Source: Hydractinia symbiolongicarpus (Eukaryota > Cnidaria > Hydrozoa > Anthoathecata > Hydractiniidae). Taken from it: DNA of 64,000 nucleotides. The position numbers and the translations under genes are program-made. The notes under the pieces were generated by a model. It made no database searches, was not told where the DNA came from, and worked only from the letters and a program-made list of their open reading frames with translations. This document shows, piece by piece, positions 34,625-48,100 of the stretch; position 1 is the first letter of the stretch; each line of letters begins with the position of its first letter. The stretch lies in assembly GCF_029227915.1 (NCBI RefSeq), contig NC_079888.1, forward strand, positions 15,049,001 through 15,113,000. The letters are read 5' to 3'.

Positions 34625-36260
34625 ACTACTTCTTCTGTAGGGCTGGGAACCAAATCTCAGGAAATTGATACGAGATGCTGTTTATGTGTTTGTTACGTTC
34701 TGCACTGTTGTTGGTCTCTTTAATCTTCCTGGCCGTTGCTCTGGATTCTATGTCAATGATTTTCTTCTCATCCCAATTAAACTGATGACATCTGTTCCAG
34801 CTGTGGTCCGCAATTTCGATTTTTTCGCATCTCCGTTTCTCACTGCGCATATGTTCTTGCACTCGTTGCTTAAACTTTCTTTTTGTTTCGCCTATATACA
34901 CTCCATCACAATCTTTACACGGAATTTCGTAAACAACATTGCTTTGTTCTTCCAGGTTTATTTTGTCTTTTGGTTTAGACAAAGTGCTTCTTAGGGTGCC
35001 TTTAGAGTTAAGAATGCATTTGATCTTGTATCTTGTGTTGCCTTAAAACTCGACGAAGGATCTCGCTGGTACCTGGTACGAAGGGTATGAAATGCTGATT
35101 CCATAAATTCCTCTGATATTTCCTTGTTATCTCCGTTGCATCTTCTCTTCATTTTGATTTATACTTGCGTGATGATTTTATGACTGTATCCATCTGCGAT
35201 TAATGCATTTCTTACACTTCGAATTTCTTCTTTCCTCTCCTGTTTCTCACTGACTACGCTGTTGGCACGATTCAGTAATGAAGATATGACACTTTCTTTG
35301 CAAGATTTCTGATGCTTTGATTCGAAGTTAAGGTACTGGTCAGTGTGTGTTGGTTAACGATACACTGAAACTGAAATGGAACCATTCTTGCGTTTGACCA
35401 AAGTGTCCAGGAAAGCGATGCTTCCATCGTGTTCAAGCTCAACAGTGAATTTGATTTGTCGATGCAGGCCGTTGATATGCTCATGGAACTCTTTAAGATG
35501 AGATCATTTGATTATGGCGAATACGTCGGCAGGGCCTCCCATGGCAACTCCGTCAGTTTGAGTTTAGAAGTTCTTATTAAACAGATACCATGTTTTGGTT
35601 AGAACAAGTTCGACCGCAGAAAATCCGGTACTGGAATCTTCGTCTTTTCTCCGAATGCAGCATCGTTTTCGATAAGGTCTTTAATGAGTTTAAGGTGTCT
35701 TTTATGGAAACATTTGTGTAGAGTGATGTGACATCAAATGATACCATGCATTCGTCGTCTGCTATCTTTATTTCTCTGATGTATTCCGAAAATTCTTTTT
35801 GAGTTTTTGCTGTGGTCACTTGCTGTAAATTTGCTGGGGATAAAAGCAACAAATTTTGATAGGTTGTATAACGGTGTTCCAGTGCAGGAGACTATTGGTC
35901 GAATTGGATTTCCCTGTTTATGGATTTTTGGCAGTCCGTAAAATCGCGGTGGTGGTCCGTCACAAGGTTTCAGTCGGTAATGCTGCTTATCGTCGATGTA
36001 TTCTTTTCTCTTCAACTCCATTAAGATGTTCCTCGCTTCTCGTTTGATGACTTCTGTAGGATCTTTCTTGAGAAGTTTGTAAGGCCCGTTGTTGATGTGT
36101 TCGTTGCACTTGTTGATGTAGTCAGGTGTATTCATGATAACCAGTGTTCTTCCCTTGTCTGCCGGTAGGATTATGATATCTTTGTCCTTCTTTAGATTCT
36201 TCAATGACAGTCTTTCAGATTTTTGCAAATTGTCCTTTGGTGTTTTTCTTTTCTGTAGCG
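34625..36260 (-). mobile_element. Penelope-like retroelement (RT + GIY-YIG), decayed
   Basis: On the minus strand the RT comes first: KDKDIIILPADKGRT and RFYGLPKIHKQGNPIRPIVS (36228-35850), CMVSFDVTSLYTNV with the motif A aspartate (about 35755-35715), GVAMG-type and AFLDTLVKRK segments (35550-35390). A GIY-YIG endonuclease follows, with VYEIPCKDCDGVYIGETKRK at 34930-34870. This RT-then-GIY-YIG order defines Penelope-like elements, which use an internal RT and a GIY-YIG nuclease instead of the LINE machinery. At least three frame breaks (near 35840, 35690 and 35010) and stops make it inactive. Long terminal repeats of the element were not found. Confidence 0.88.
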
Positions 36261-36929
36261 TGAGGCTTACTTAAGCTCTTACAGAAAAGGGTGCTGGGGC
36301 AGGGGTTCAGATTATACACAAACTGTACGATGATAAAGGGAAATCGAAAGAGTACGAAAGAGAATACGGGAAAATTTGTCTGGCAAAGGGTATATATGTT
36401 TTTGTTTTGTGTTTTTGTTTTCCTTGATGAAGGAAAAGGCTACATTTGCTTGCTGCAATTTTTTATCAAGCAAAATCATTTTGTTCATCAAGATTTTATT
36501 AGCATGTTAGAATGTTTCTTTTACTACAGGAATTCCAAATTTAAGATTGCAATTTTAAGTTGTAGCTAGCTAGTTACCTACCTGGCTAAGAAGGGTCATT
36601 TAGCCATAACGTATTATTATTTTTACTGAAATTTCTATCAACGTTTTTCTTCAGCATATACCATTCCTTTCTCCCCACCCCATCCCCAATAGTTAGCTAA
36701 GTCATGTCTAGTCAGAGAAAACCACTAAAAACTGGGATCCTGTGCAGTCTTGGTCTTCGTCAAAGTGGCAGCTTCTTGATACCTTTGATAATCTTTCAGT
36801 CTTCTAGACTTTCGTCTTTGTCGGGGACGCAGGCGACTACTTCTGCTTCAAGTGCCCTGGAAGGTAAGACACAAGAAGCAGCAGAAAAATGTTTTGACAT
36901 ATCTATCAGATTGTTTGAATCACGCTATT

Positions 36930-37975
36930 CCTTTTTTGGGGTAGCCAGGAAGAGAGGGCTCATCAATAATGATTGTGTCCAATTAGTTAAAAACCATCTT
37001 AAGCATTCGTAGATTTTTCCACGTATGCCAATGCTTTTTATTTTTGTTAAGACAATGTTAAAGTCCACCCCATTGAAGGCTTTCTCAAAGTTGAGATACA
37101 CTGTTTCAAGGTTGAAACGTTGAAAGAAAGTGTAAAATGTATGATCATGGTGAGCTAGCAGACAGGAACGTGCTTTTCTAAAACCATGTTGCTAGGAGTT
37201 GTACAGATCGTTCTTAGCCATGAATTCAACTAAGCTGTTCCTTAGAACTTTTTCAAAAGTTTTCATAATATGGGAAGTGAGGGCGATTGGCCTGTAGTTT
37301 GCAGGAGTGGAACGACTTCCATCTTTGTGCTGAGGAGTAATTATAGCGCTCTTGAGGATTTTTGGAATGTCACTGGTTTCAATACATTTTCTCCAAAACT
37401 TTGTGAGTGAAACAGAGAGGGATTTTTTGCATTGAAGGAGCAGGATCGAGGGAAAGTCGTCCGGACCTAAGGCTGATGTTGAAGATTGTTTGCTGATGGC
37501 ATTAACTAGATCTTCTTCGCATATGTGCAGATTTTCAATCATTTTGTATTGTTGTTTTGGAGAGTGGAGAGGTTGACTAAAGACTGATGAATACTGATTC
37601 AGAGGAATGTTTGATATTGCTTTTGGATCATGGATCAGCTTGCCTGTCTCGATTTTGAGTGGACCAGTGCTTGTTTTTATTTTTGAGAACTTTTTGGCAT
37701 ATGCGGAAAAGTATTTAGCATTTTTTGTGATAGGATTTACTGCCTTTTCTTCTTGATAATTTCTAGAGTTGACGATTGAAGTGACATTTCAATTTTGATT
37801 AATTCTTCTTTGAATTTTTCCTTACGAGTTAAATACTGGACCCTGATGAGGAGTTTGTTGATTCCGTCTCTTCTGTGCAGCTCTTTCGCGTTGTATGGAA
37901 GATTTTTTCGATGATTTAGGCTTGTTTCGTGCTGGTCCTTTAGAATTGGGTAAGTGTTAGGAAAGAGCAAAATCC
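36930..37975 (-). mobile_element. Jockey/CR1-type LINE fragment
   Basis: On the minus strand, a linker segment (37970-37737) is followed, after a one-base frameshift, by AVNPITKNAKYFSAYAKKFS and a KTSTGPL stretch. The RT follows: SALGPDDFPSILL, KSAIITPQHKDGSRS, NYRPIALTSHIMKTFEKVL (37542-37192), a stop, then degraded sequence down to about 36930 with YECLRWFLTN. The catalytic YADD block and 3' end are missing, as is the endonuclease. It is a different family from the 3426-8815 LINE. Confidence 0.85.
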
Positions 37976-39154
37976 ATCAAGCTTGGAGTAAAATTTTTTA
38001 AATAGATGTCTTCTTAATTTACTATTCTGTTTGGCAAATGTCACATGATACTTTTAACCCAATTATATATACAGGTCTGTATTTTTTAGGATAGTCATTA
38101 TGATTTGAAAGAAAACATGCTGTTCTCGTGGGGCAAATTTTTCATAAAATCTTTCTAATTTAAGCCTGACATATAGCACTGTAAGTTCACAATCATAATG
38201 ACATATTTTCACTCTAAGTATTAAGATATCAAAGTAGATAAAGAAGTGAGACAGGAAACAAAATTTATCTGTATCTACTAAGCTTTGATACAGTTTTCAT
38301 TAATAGACTTTTTAATTTTTTCTCATTTGAACTATGGTCTTGAATTTTCCTAGTCCCTGATAGAGGGACTAGAAATGATTGAACGAAGCATGCGACAATC
38401 ACATCTGTTCACACGTGACCGTCATGATTCATTTTGTGCATAACATTCCCTGGTTGTTTCCAATTAATTGCATGTTTTTCCTATTTACCTTTATTTCTCC
38501 TAGTTTCCACATCATTTGACCCTGTTTCCCTGGGGTTTTTTCCCTGTAGTTTGTAATAGTTTTACAGTACCCTTAACATTTTAACATAAATTTTTATTGG
38601 AAAAAAGAACTAAAAAAACTAAAAAGAAAAAAACTAAAAAACTAACAAATTTCTTAATTTTCAAAGATCACTTTAAATATTTATTTAAAACCCTGATCCT
38701 GTCTCCAAGATTGTTTCATTTTAAATATGATTTTTATTGTATGGAAATTGTTACATTATTTCTTATTTTAACATTGTTTCATAATTGTATCATAAAACGA
38801 AACGATTGAATTAAACGTTTTTGAAACGATTTGGAATAATTGAACAATTGTGATAGGATGTAGCGTATATAATGACGAAAAACGACCTTACGAAGGTTAA
38901 AATTATGTTGTGTGAAACGATCTACGTAAACATAACGAAAGGATTTTGAAACAATTTCTGTTTTATAATGACACGATTTCAAACCAATCCAAAAATAATG
39001 AAACGATTTCCATGTAATTTGAAACGATTTAATTAAAAAAATGTTCTTTTAAGATCTTTCTAAATACAAATGGCAAGTCATCTTAATTAAGAAATGAAAC
39101 AATTTGAAATGATATTGGAGACAATCCCTAACTAACTTTTGTGTGTATCTCTAG
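37976..39154. other. AT-rich spacer upstream of the SNF2 gene
   Basis: No gene is seen. A perfect 9-bp hairpin, CTAGTCCCT-GATAG-AGGGACTAG, lies at 38350-38372. Between 38790 and 39045, forms of GAAACGATTT recur many times in both tidy and diverged form, as in a short degenerate repeat. A strong acceptor-like CTCTAG ends at 39154, just before the first coding exon, so an untranslated exon or a spliced leader may join there. Confidence 0.5.
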
Positions 39155-39196
39155 AAAGCATTATTAACAAAGACTGAGTTTGGTAAATATAAAAAC

Positions 39197-42100
39197 ATGT
39201 TTGCACCACCTGTAAGTGAATCTTCAAGTGAAGGTGATGACAGAGATGAAACTACTGATGATGAAGTGGAAGATGAAGAAAATGACAATAACGAAAATGG
39301 ACTAACTGTCACTAAGGTTTTAAAGACAAAAGAAACAAAAGGCAGTTCTTCTGGAAAGAAACGGAAGAACAAAAAAGCACATCTACGTAGAAACATTCGC
39401 AATGTTTTTGATGACACTAAGCTTGCTGAAAGAACCCAAAAGTTGAGAGATGAAGAGAATGAACGTAGAAGAAGACTTGGTATAGATATCATAACAAAAA
39501 GTGCCCCGGTTATTAAATCAGGGCAGGTTCTAAACGACCCCACATCACTGAAGAGGAAACCACCAGATGTTATCTGTCTGGATTCGGATAGTGATGATGG
39601 CAGCAAACCTCCCCCACTAAAGAAAAGTGAGAGTAATAAGGAGGTTGTAGTATTGAGTTCTGATAGCGATGAAGAGGATTTGGACAACTTTCGTGATGAG
39701 AAAAAAACACAATCAGATGAATACTACAGTGAATTAGGTATAAATTATATCTCTATTAAACCAGTTTGAAAAAACATTGTTTTTTAAAGATGTTTTAGGT
39801 ACTTGAAGATTCTGATTTTAGGTGTGTCAAACCTTAACTGTTGACAGAATATTTTTTGTCCAGCGTATTCATCCATGCACATATTTTTTATAACTAGTTG
39901 TTTAGCTGTGGAAATTTCCAATGGGGGTTGTCTGTTGTAGATAGTTCCTGCATCCCTATTTTATGCATCCTTGCTGCCTGTTTACATGAAGTAATAAAAT
40001 TTACTTTATAAATATAGGTGTATATATAATTATAATTGTGTTCCCAGTCACAAACCCTTTATGCTTTAAGTTGACTTACAGACAGCAACCCTGTAGGTAT
40101 CTTCATAGCAGAAAATCTTGTATTGTAATAATAATGGACTGATGTTTCAAATGATACTTTTAGGCTTGCACACTAATGATTTGCTAAATATCCGAGATAC
40201 AGAAGGCCGTGTTCTTATCAATGTGAATCACACAGATAAAGATAAAGATATATTTGTCCATGCAGCTATAGCTAACGCACTAAAACCACATCAGGTACTA
40301 TTTTTAAGCTGTTGTTAGCCAATTTCAAGCAATGCACAGGCATACACCACTTTTATGTTACTCAGTCTGCAAAATGATATATAGTTATAGGGTTCACAAG
40401 CTTTTTTTCAAACTTAAGACAAAAGCATTATTCTACTTTATGCATGTTTCTCTTCTCTTTGTAGATTGGTGGTGTTCGTTTTCTTTATGATAATTTAATT
40501 GAAAGTATTTCTGGTTTCCAAGCAGTGGATGGTAACGGATGTATTTTGGCACATGCAATGGGGCTGGGAAAAACTATTCAAACTATAACTTTCATCGATA
40601 TATTTTTAAGGTGATTTTTGTCTGGTTTTACTGGGTTTTTTTAAGATTTGTAGTGCAAGTGTGGGATGTTAAATATCAGATTTTCTTTTTAATTTTGTTA
40701 TATCTCGAAAATTCTCTTGATTGCCAAGACGAATGTCGATTTTTTGATTCATGTCCGTAAGTTTACAACATGATGTTAATTAAGCTACTGCAACTTTTAC
40801 AAAAGTTTTGCTCTAATTTTCTGTTGTCCGTGTATGGAACCAAGTGATCGCAAAAAATAAATAAATTGCTTACGTAAAACATAAGTTTGCTTGCACTAGG
40901 AAGTTTTTATTGACATCAAATAAGATGTGCATTGTACAGTGTTTGACAGTATTTTAAGTTTCTAAGAATGTGGTGTATTGCATACTGCTGTTTTTGCATT
41001 ACCAGAACTGCACCAATTGTTTTTTTCAGTTAACCTGTGCAAATTATTTTTTTTAGTTATTAGTTTCAGGGATAACATGTATATAAATTTTTTGGTATGC
41101 TGCAAGTAGCAATCTAAGATCATTAAAAATGCACAACTGGAGTTTGTTTGTGCCTTTCTTTAACCTTTTGTAAGACAGCATGATACTATGTATACCAAAA
41201 AGCTTTCTATTATAGAGTAGTCTTCATATTGCATATTTCAAATCATGCGTAATTATTGTAACAAATTACTTTTTAGATATACATTTTCAAAGAAAGTGTT
41301 ATGTGTTGTTCCTGTGAATACAATTCAAAACTGGCTCAATGAATTTAATCGATGGCTGCCTCCTGGTCCAAGCCAGCAAGTAGAAGTCAAAAAACAAGCT
41401 AAGCCAGAGGATGGTGACAAACTGACTGTAAAGGCATTATTGGACGAGGTTGTGGACTTCATTGAATATAGAATATGTAAAATGGCAGAAAAGGAAAAAA
41501 AAGAGCAAAGCATCACACAGAGGGAGAACAAAACTGAAGAAACAACTGAAACTTGCGAAATGTCAGATGAAACGATGAAAGATAACACAGATGTTGCTGC
41601 AGCTGAAGATGGGAAAAATTACAGAAGGTTTAATGTTTACCTTTGTGATGCACAGAAGTCTCCGATGGGTAGAGCAAAAGTGATAGGTTTGTTTATTCCC
41701 AAATATTTATTAATTGCTAAATTGACATTTTGCTGTAACCATTTTAAAACACATAGTCATAGTTTAATTTTTTGCCCCTATTGTATGTTACAACTATTTT
41801 TAATAAAGTTGAATATATTTTAATTAAAAGTCAAATTTAATTTACAATGTTAAGAATACATCTTTTTTTTGGCTGATTTTAATGCTGTGTGTGTCAGTGA
41901 AGTGACATCGTGCTTAACCTAAGGGGTACAGGAAATCATTGTATTGGTATGCATAATTTTATTGCCTTTATAGAGGAATGGGATCAAGTTGGAGGTGTGC
42001 TACTGATGGGTTATGAGATGTATCGATCAATCGCATTGTATTCAGGAAACAAGAAAAATAAGGGGAAGGGGAAAAGGGGAAATAGATATTTTGATGAGGA

Positions 42101-45100
42101 TGGCGAAGTTTTTCCACGTGAGAATCTATTTACCTTGTACTTTGCACCCACAGGAGTAGTTGAGCTAGTTTTTATGGTTTCACTTCATGTTTTTAGGCTT
42201 AAAGAAAGCAATTTGCAAACCAGGTCCTGATTTAGTTGTTTGTGATGAAGGACATCGCATCAGGAATTATCAGTCTGGCATTTCACAGGCTTTGAAGAGC
42301 ATTAGAACGAGGTAACAGTTCCAACTTGTTAATCTCGTGTTGTTTCAGAATTTTAAATTTTTTGTATTGCCCATATTGTTGGCCCCTTTTTCTTTTTCTT
42401 TTATTGATCAGCTTCCTGTGGTGAAATATAAAGGAATAGTATAGTGTATTTATGTGAGGGTCTCACTATTAAATTTTGATACTAAAGAAGATAACTGGTG
42501 TAAAATCAGTAATGACAAAGGGCCAGCTGGTGCTTAGAACAGATGTATGATGTATATGTAGATGAATTATTAAGAAAGAAATAAGTTGTTTTATGCTGTG
42601 GTAAAAAATTTATAGATTTGCCTGTATTTGTTTTAACTAGAAAACGTTTAGTTCTAACTGGGTACCCCTTACAAAATAATCTAATCGAATACTGGTGTAT
42701 GGTTGATTTTGTTCGACCAAATTACCTTGGTTCTCGTCAGGAATTCGCAAACATGTTTGAACGACCTATCATGAATGGCCAATGTGTTGACAGCACTGAT
42801 AAGGTACGCAAAAAAACACAGTATTTTTAGTCTTTTTGTAATAATTATGAAGTCCCTAATTGAGAGACCATCCCTGCCTCCATCTAGTACATATTCTTTA
42901 ATAAATATTAAATATTTCTTTGGAAATCACATGATTAGTAAAGTAATGAACATAAACAGTTATGTCTAAAGAAATGACGCTTGTTTATTTTATGCATCAG
43001 GACAAGATGTTGATGCGTCAAAGAGCACACGTGCTATATAGTCTGTTAGAAGGCTTTGTACAACGGTGAGATTTTATCATTCAGCTGTTCTTATCAATTT
43101 TCTTATTGGTGATGAAAACATATTGTAGATAAATCACCGACTAGATAAAAAGCTGCACATGCCCATCTTTTGCAAGGTGTCTTCCAGACTTTAAACATCT
43201 TAAAAACAAAATATCCATCATGCCCTGGAGAAACCTTGACAATGTTGGAATTTGAACTTTTTGAACAGTTTTTGAACAGTTTTGTCTGTCTGTGAAATAT
43301 TGCCATGTATTAAGATGTTATTTTTCCACCTTGTGTTTTAATAATTAAATTTCCATGGGTTCAAATGTTCAATGCTGCCAATTTTCGGGTATTTTTGACA
43401 TTACGTTATTATGTAAGTTTTCTTTGTATTTGTGTGCTGCTAGACCTTGAAATATCGCAAAAAATCCCTTAACCTTTAAAGTGTTAAAATAGCAGACAAC
43501 CTATTTTACGTATTTTAGATGTATTTTTTTATTTATAAAAATGCATGGTAAACTAAACATTTGTTGTTGTTTTTAACAGGCGTGGACACAACGTGTTTCA
43601 AAATATTCTGCCACCCAAAGAAGAGCACGTGTTGATGGTTCGATTGTCGCCCATTCAAATAGCCTTATATCGTCGCTTATGCGAGTTGACGAAAGAAGCG
43701 TACAACGATAGTTTGAATCCTATTAAAACATTTTGTCTATGTTGCAAGGTAATTTTCTAGCCAACATCACTTTTTCGCCGCTATTTGTTGGTGTGTCTTA
43801 TGTGAATTGATTTCTTGTGTTCTCGACTTAGCTTTGTACTTATACTTTTTCAGCACGCCTGTGTGTGTACTTTCACTCAATTAAATCTGCGCAAAAAGAT
43901 TCACAGGTCACGAAATCGTGCGAGAATTAAACGACCTATGACAGTTGTTTTATTATAATATGCTTTGTTTATGCTCCGGGTTTTTACAAAAAGTGCTTTA
44001 TTTAAACGTCGATCTTTCGCATAGTCTTGTGCATATGGCAAAAATTGCTATCATATTTTGCAAATTCCAACGAGAAAAAAAAATTTAGGAACATATATTT
44101 CAAAATTCTCTTCTTGTTATAGATTTGGAACCATCCAGCTATACTTTACAACGCCGTCCGTGCAAATTTAGAAGGGAAGCCAGTGGTAGGTCTCTTTTCC
44201 TCTTCTTTAGTGGCATCTAAGTTTTAAAACAAGAATTTTTATTTTTATTTCAAAACGCCTCATCTGTTTGCTTCACAGGACATTATCAGCGATGAAGATG
44301 ACATTACGCTAGACGAATCAACCAATAAAGTCAAACGAAAGAAAAAATCTTCCTCTACTCGCTCTTCTCCACAGATGATGACTCACTCACACTCTACCTC
44401 TCAACTCGTTCGCTCTTCATCTGTGGTGGAAAATTCGTACACGTCACAAATCGGGTTGGACCCGTTTAATAATGATGCAAGGGAGATTTTGACTGATATT
44501 TCACAGTGGGTACGTTGTGAAGTTACTGGTGAATGCTTAGAACAGCAACCATCGTATTTGTTAAAATAAACGTTCCTACACGCAAATTTACACGCAAATG
44601 CATATCAGTTATTTATTCGAGGACGACTCCCTCGAATAAATACCCGATATACATTTGCGTGTGATTATTATTATTATTCCGAATATTTATACAGGATATA
44701 GCCACTTCAGGGTTGGAAACACTGTTATATTAAGTATACAACGGTAATACCTACCCAATTCCCCTCACATGGCATGGGTTGACCCGTAGCTGTGGTAAAG
44801 ACACTTGCTAAACATGCCCGCGCTGTGGACCGAACCACGGACGTTGTGATTGCGAAGCGAACTCCATAACCACAAGGCCACGCGCCATTAAATAATGATA
44901 AACTTATCCTTCGTATAGACACCTCCGTGACAGTAGTAAAAATTAAATGAACGACGGTCTTTATTTGAAGAAATGCGGGAAATAAATTTGTATGTTACAT
45001 GCAACAAAATTTGAATTTTAAACTTACTGTTTATTCTTCAAGGCTGGTCCAATCTTTCAAGAGCATCCATTTAATCCGTCTGATATTGAGAACAGTGGCA

Positions 45101-48100
45101 AGTTTTTCGTGTTGAAAGAGTTGATTTATCAAAGTATTTCGTGCGGTGACAAAATGCTGATTTTCAGGTGAGAAAAAATTAAATTGGATACAATTACTGG
45201 CGAATATACTGTTCACCTGCGCACGCTGCCTTTAGAACTTCCTGTAAGCCATTTAGGTCAAAAGCTAACTTGTCCTTTCGGAGCACCTTAAATCTTTTGA
45301 ATCAGCTAAGGGATCGTCTCAAAATGTTCGTATGTTTTTTTCGTATAATTATACGAACGCTACGAAGTACTTCGTTTCGTGAAACGAATGTCATACGAAG
45401 TGCTTCGTTTAAAATAAAAAATGTAAACGAAGTTTATACGAACTTTGTTAATATATGATACGAACTTAAACGAAGTTTTTTTTACCGTACAAAATGAAAT
45501 GATACGAACTTTGAACAAAGTAAATTGCTATACGATCTTGAAACGAACTTCAAAAGTACCGGCGTGATTGCGCATAATAACGAAACCAGAAACAAAAGAA
45601 TTAAACAATTTTTTTTAAAGACGAAAAGAAATAATACGCACTTTAAACGAAACCAGAAATAAAAAAAGTAAAATATACGAGGTTGACTTCTTTGAAAAGA
45701 CTAGTAAAATTGCATATTCATAGGTTCAATCTACACGATCTACGGCGATCTTTTCGCTTTATACGATCCCGTTTTCATGATTTTTAAACGATCTACGGCG
45801 ATCTTTTCGCTTTATACGATCCAGTTTTCATGATTTTTAAACGATCTACGGCGATCTTTTCGCTTTATACGATCCTGTTTTCATGATTTTTAAACGATCT
45901 ACGGCGGTCTTTTCGCTTTATACGATCCTGTTTTCATGATTTTTAAACGATCTACGGCGATCTTTTCGCTTTATACGATCCTGTTTTCATGATTTTTAAA
46001 CGATCTACGGCGGTCTTTTCGCTTTATACGATCCTGTTTTCATGATTTTTAAACGATCTACGGCGATCTTTTCGCTTTCTACGATCCCGTTTTCATGATT
46101 TTTAAACGATCTACGGCGATCTTTTCGTTTTCTACGATCCCGTTTTCATGATTTTTAACGATTTACGGCGATCTTTTCGTTTTCTACGATCCCGTTTTCA
46201 TGATTTTTAACGATTTACGGCGATTTTTTCGTTTTCTACGATCCCATTTTCATGATTTTTAAACGATCTACGGCGATTTTTTCGTTTTCTACGATCCCGT
46301 TTTCATGATTTTTAAACGATCTACGGCGTTCTTTTCGCTTTCTACGATCCCGTTTTCATGATTTTTTAAACGATCTACGGCGATCTTTTCGCTTTCTACG
46401 ATCCCGTTTTCATGATTTTTAACGATTTACGGCGATTCTTTCGCTTTCTATGATTCCGTTTTCATGAATTTTAAACGTTCCACAGTGATCTTTTCGCTTT
46501 CTACGATCCTGTTTTCATGAGTTTTAAACGATCTACAGAAATGTTTTTGCTTTCTACGATGCCGTGGAGACGATCCTTAAAGACCTTAGATAATAAATCC
46601 AATTAGAATAAACGAAGTTCGTATAACGAAACGAACTTTATAATTGTTGAAAAAATTTCAATATAAAACTATAGATAATAGTCCAATTATAATAAACGAA
46701 CTTCGTAGAAGCAAATTTTTATACGAACTTCTTTAAAAATGATACGAACTACATACGAACTTTATTTTAAATGATACGAACTTTATACGAACTTGTAATT
46801 TTGATGATACGAAAAAGTTCGTATTAAAAATAAAATGATACGAAAGATTTAATAAATCGATACGAAGTTTTTTATACGAATTATACGAACTACGTACGAA
46901 CATTATGAGACGATCCCTAATAAAATCTTTGCGAAAGTTTGTAAAATAAAGCTCGGTTCCCACTGTGGTTTAAGTGTGTTTAAGTATGTTTTAAATAAGA
47001 TTTTAAAGTTAAAGCATAATGTGAACTACAAAGAGAGAAACGCTACATGTTTTTGCTTTTAAAACACAGTGGGAATGCTCAGGTTTTATTTTTAATTTTT
47101 AAAGCACATTTAAAACCTTTTAGGTTTTATATTTAAACCCAAGTTAAACCACAGTGGGAACCAAGCTTAATAGAAGACCGAAATTAAACTAACAAAAACG
47201 TCCCTTTCTCTCTATGTTATAGTTGAACAAGTTATTACTGCATCACCATATACTGAATATGTTGTATGGGTTGTGCATCCCCTTTAAACAAAATAAATGA
47301 ATAATTTTTTTATGCAATTTCTGAGTACATGTATAATTTTGATATATTTTTTTTCTTATTATTTTCAAAAAATTCCCGATTTTGTTTTTCTTCATTTTTG
47401 GTGTCTTTTTAACATCTTTGTCAACTCATTTGCATAGATTCTCTCGCGTTGTCATTACATTTTCTTTAGTGCAACATTTTATTTTAGTCAGAGCCTTCTT
47501 ACGTTGAACACGATTGAAGAGATGTTGCAAGTCATGCCACTGACTGCTGACCGATGTTGGAAGAAAGGACGAGATTACTTTCGTATGTTTTTTTTATTAT
47601 TCATTTGAAGTCTGATGATTTTTCTTACAACGTGAGGTAAAGCGTTCTTGAAAAAAATGTTAGGTGAATAAATAAAATATTTAAAGTAGTAATAAAAAAA
47701 AATTAAACATTTTTTTTAATTTTTTTTTTCTTTTTTTTTTTTTTTATTCACCCAACAAAGAAAATTTTTTGTGCAACTATATGCAACGACCTTGAACGGG
47801 AGAACGGCGACTTTGTCTTGGCGGGTAGCCCTAATCTGCATAGAAAAATAATAGTATTTTCTGTTTCGTAGATGGTCCCGTACTTGTGTCGTAAGGTCGC
47901 TATTTCCGCATAAGCAACCGTCTGCGACATAATATAATCTGCCTGTCTGTACCTTCTTACTTACCCTCTTTGTTTGGTTAGGATTGGATGGAAGCACAGG
48001 CAGCCTGGAACGAGAAAAACTGATTAATTTGTTTAACGACAAAAAGAATGTTGAAGTGAAACTGTTTTTGCTTTCCACCAGGTTTGTGTCATTGTTTTTC

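Noticed and set aside
36704-37012. 102-codon plus-strand frame as an upstream exon of the RAD54L2-like gene
   Set aside because: Its possible donor (after CTGGAAG) has the wrong phase for the 39155 exon, and most of it is antisense to the LINE fragment's degraded RT.
39151-39687. 178-codon minus-strand serine-rich frame
   Set aside because: It is antisense to the acidic, lysine-rich first coding exon of the RAD54L2-like gene, whose phases fit 20 further exons.
45735-46560. CRISPR-like 53-bp repeats
   Set aside because: The whole 53-bp unit is repeated with no variable spacers, inside a host-gene intron. It is a minisatellite.
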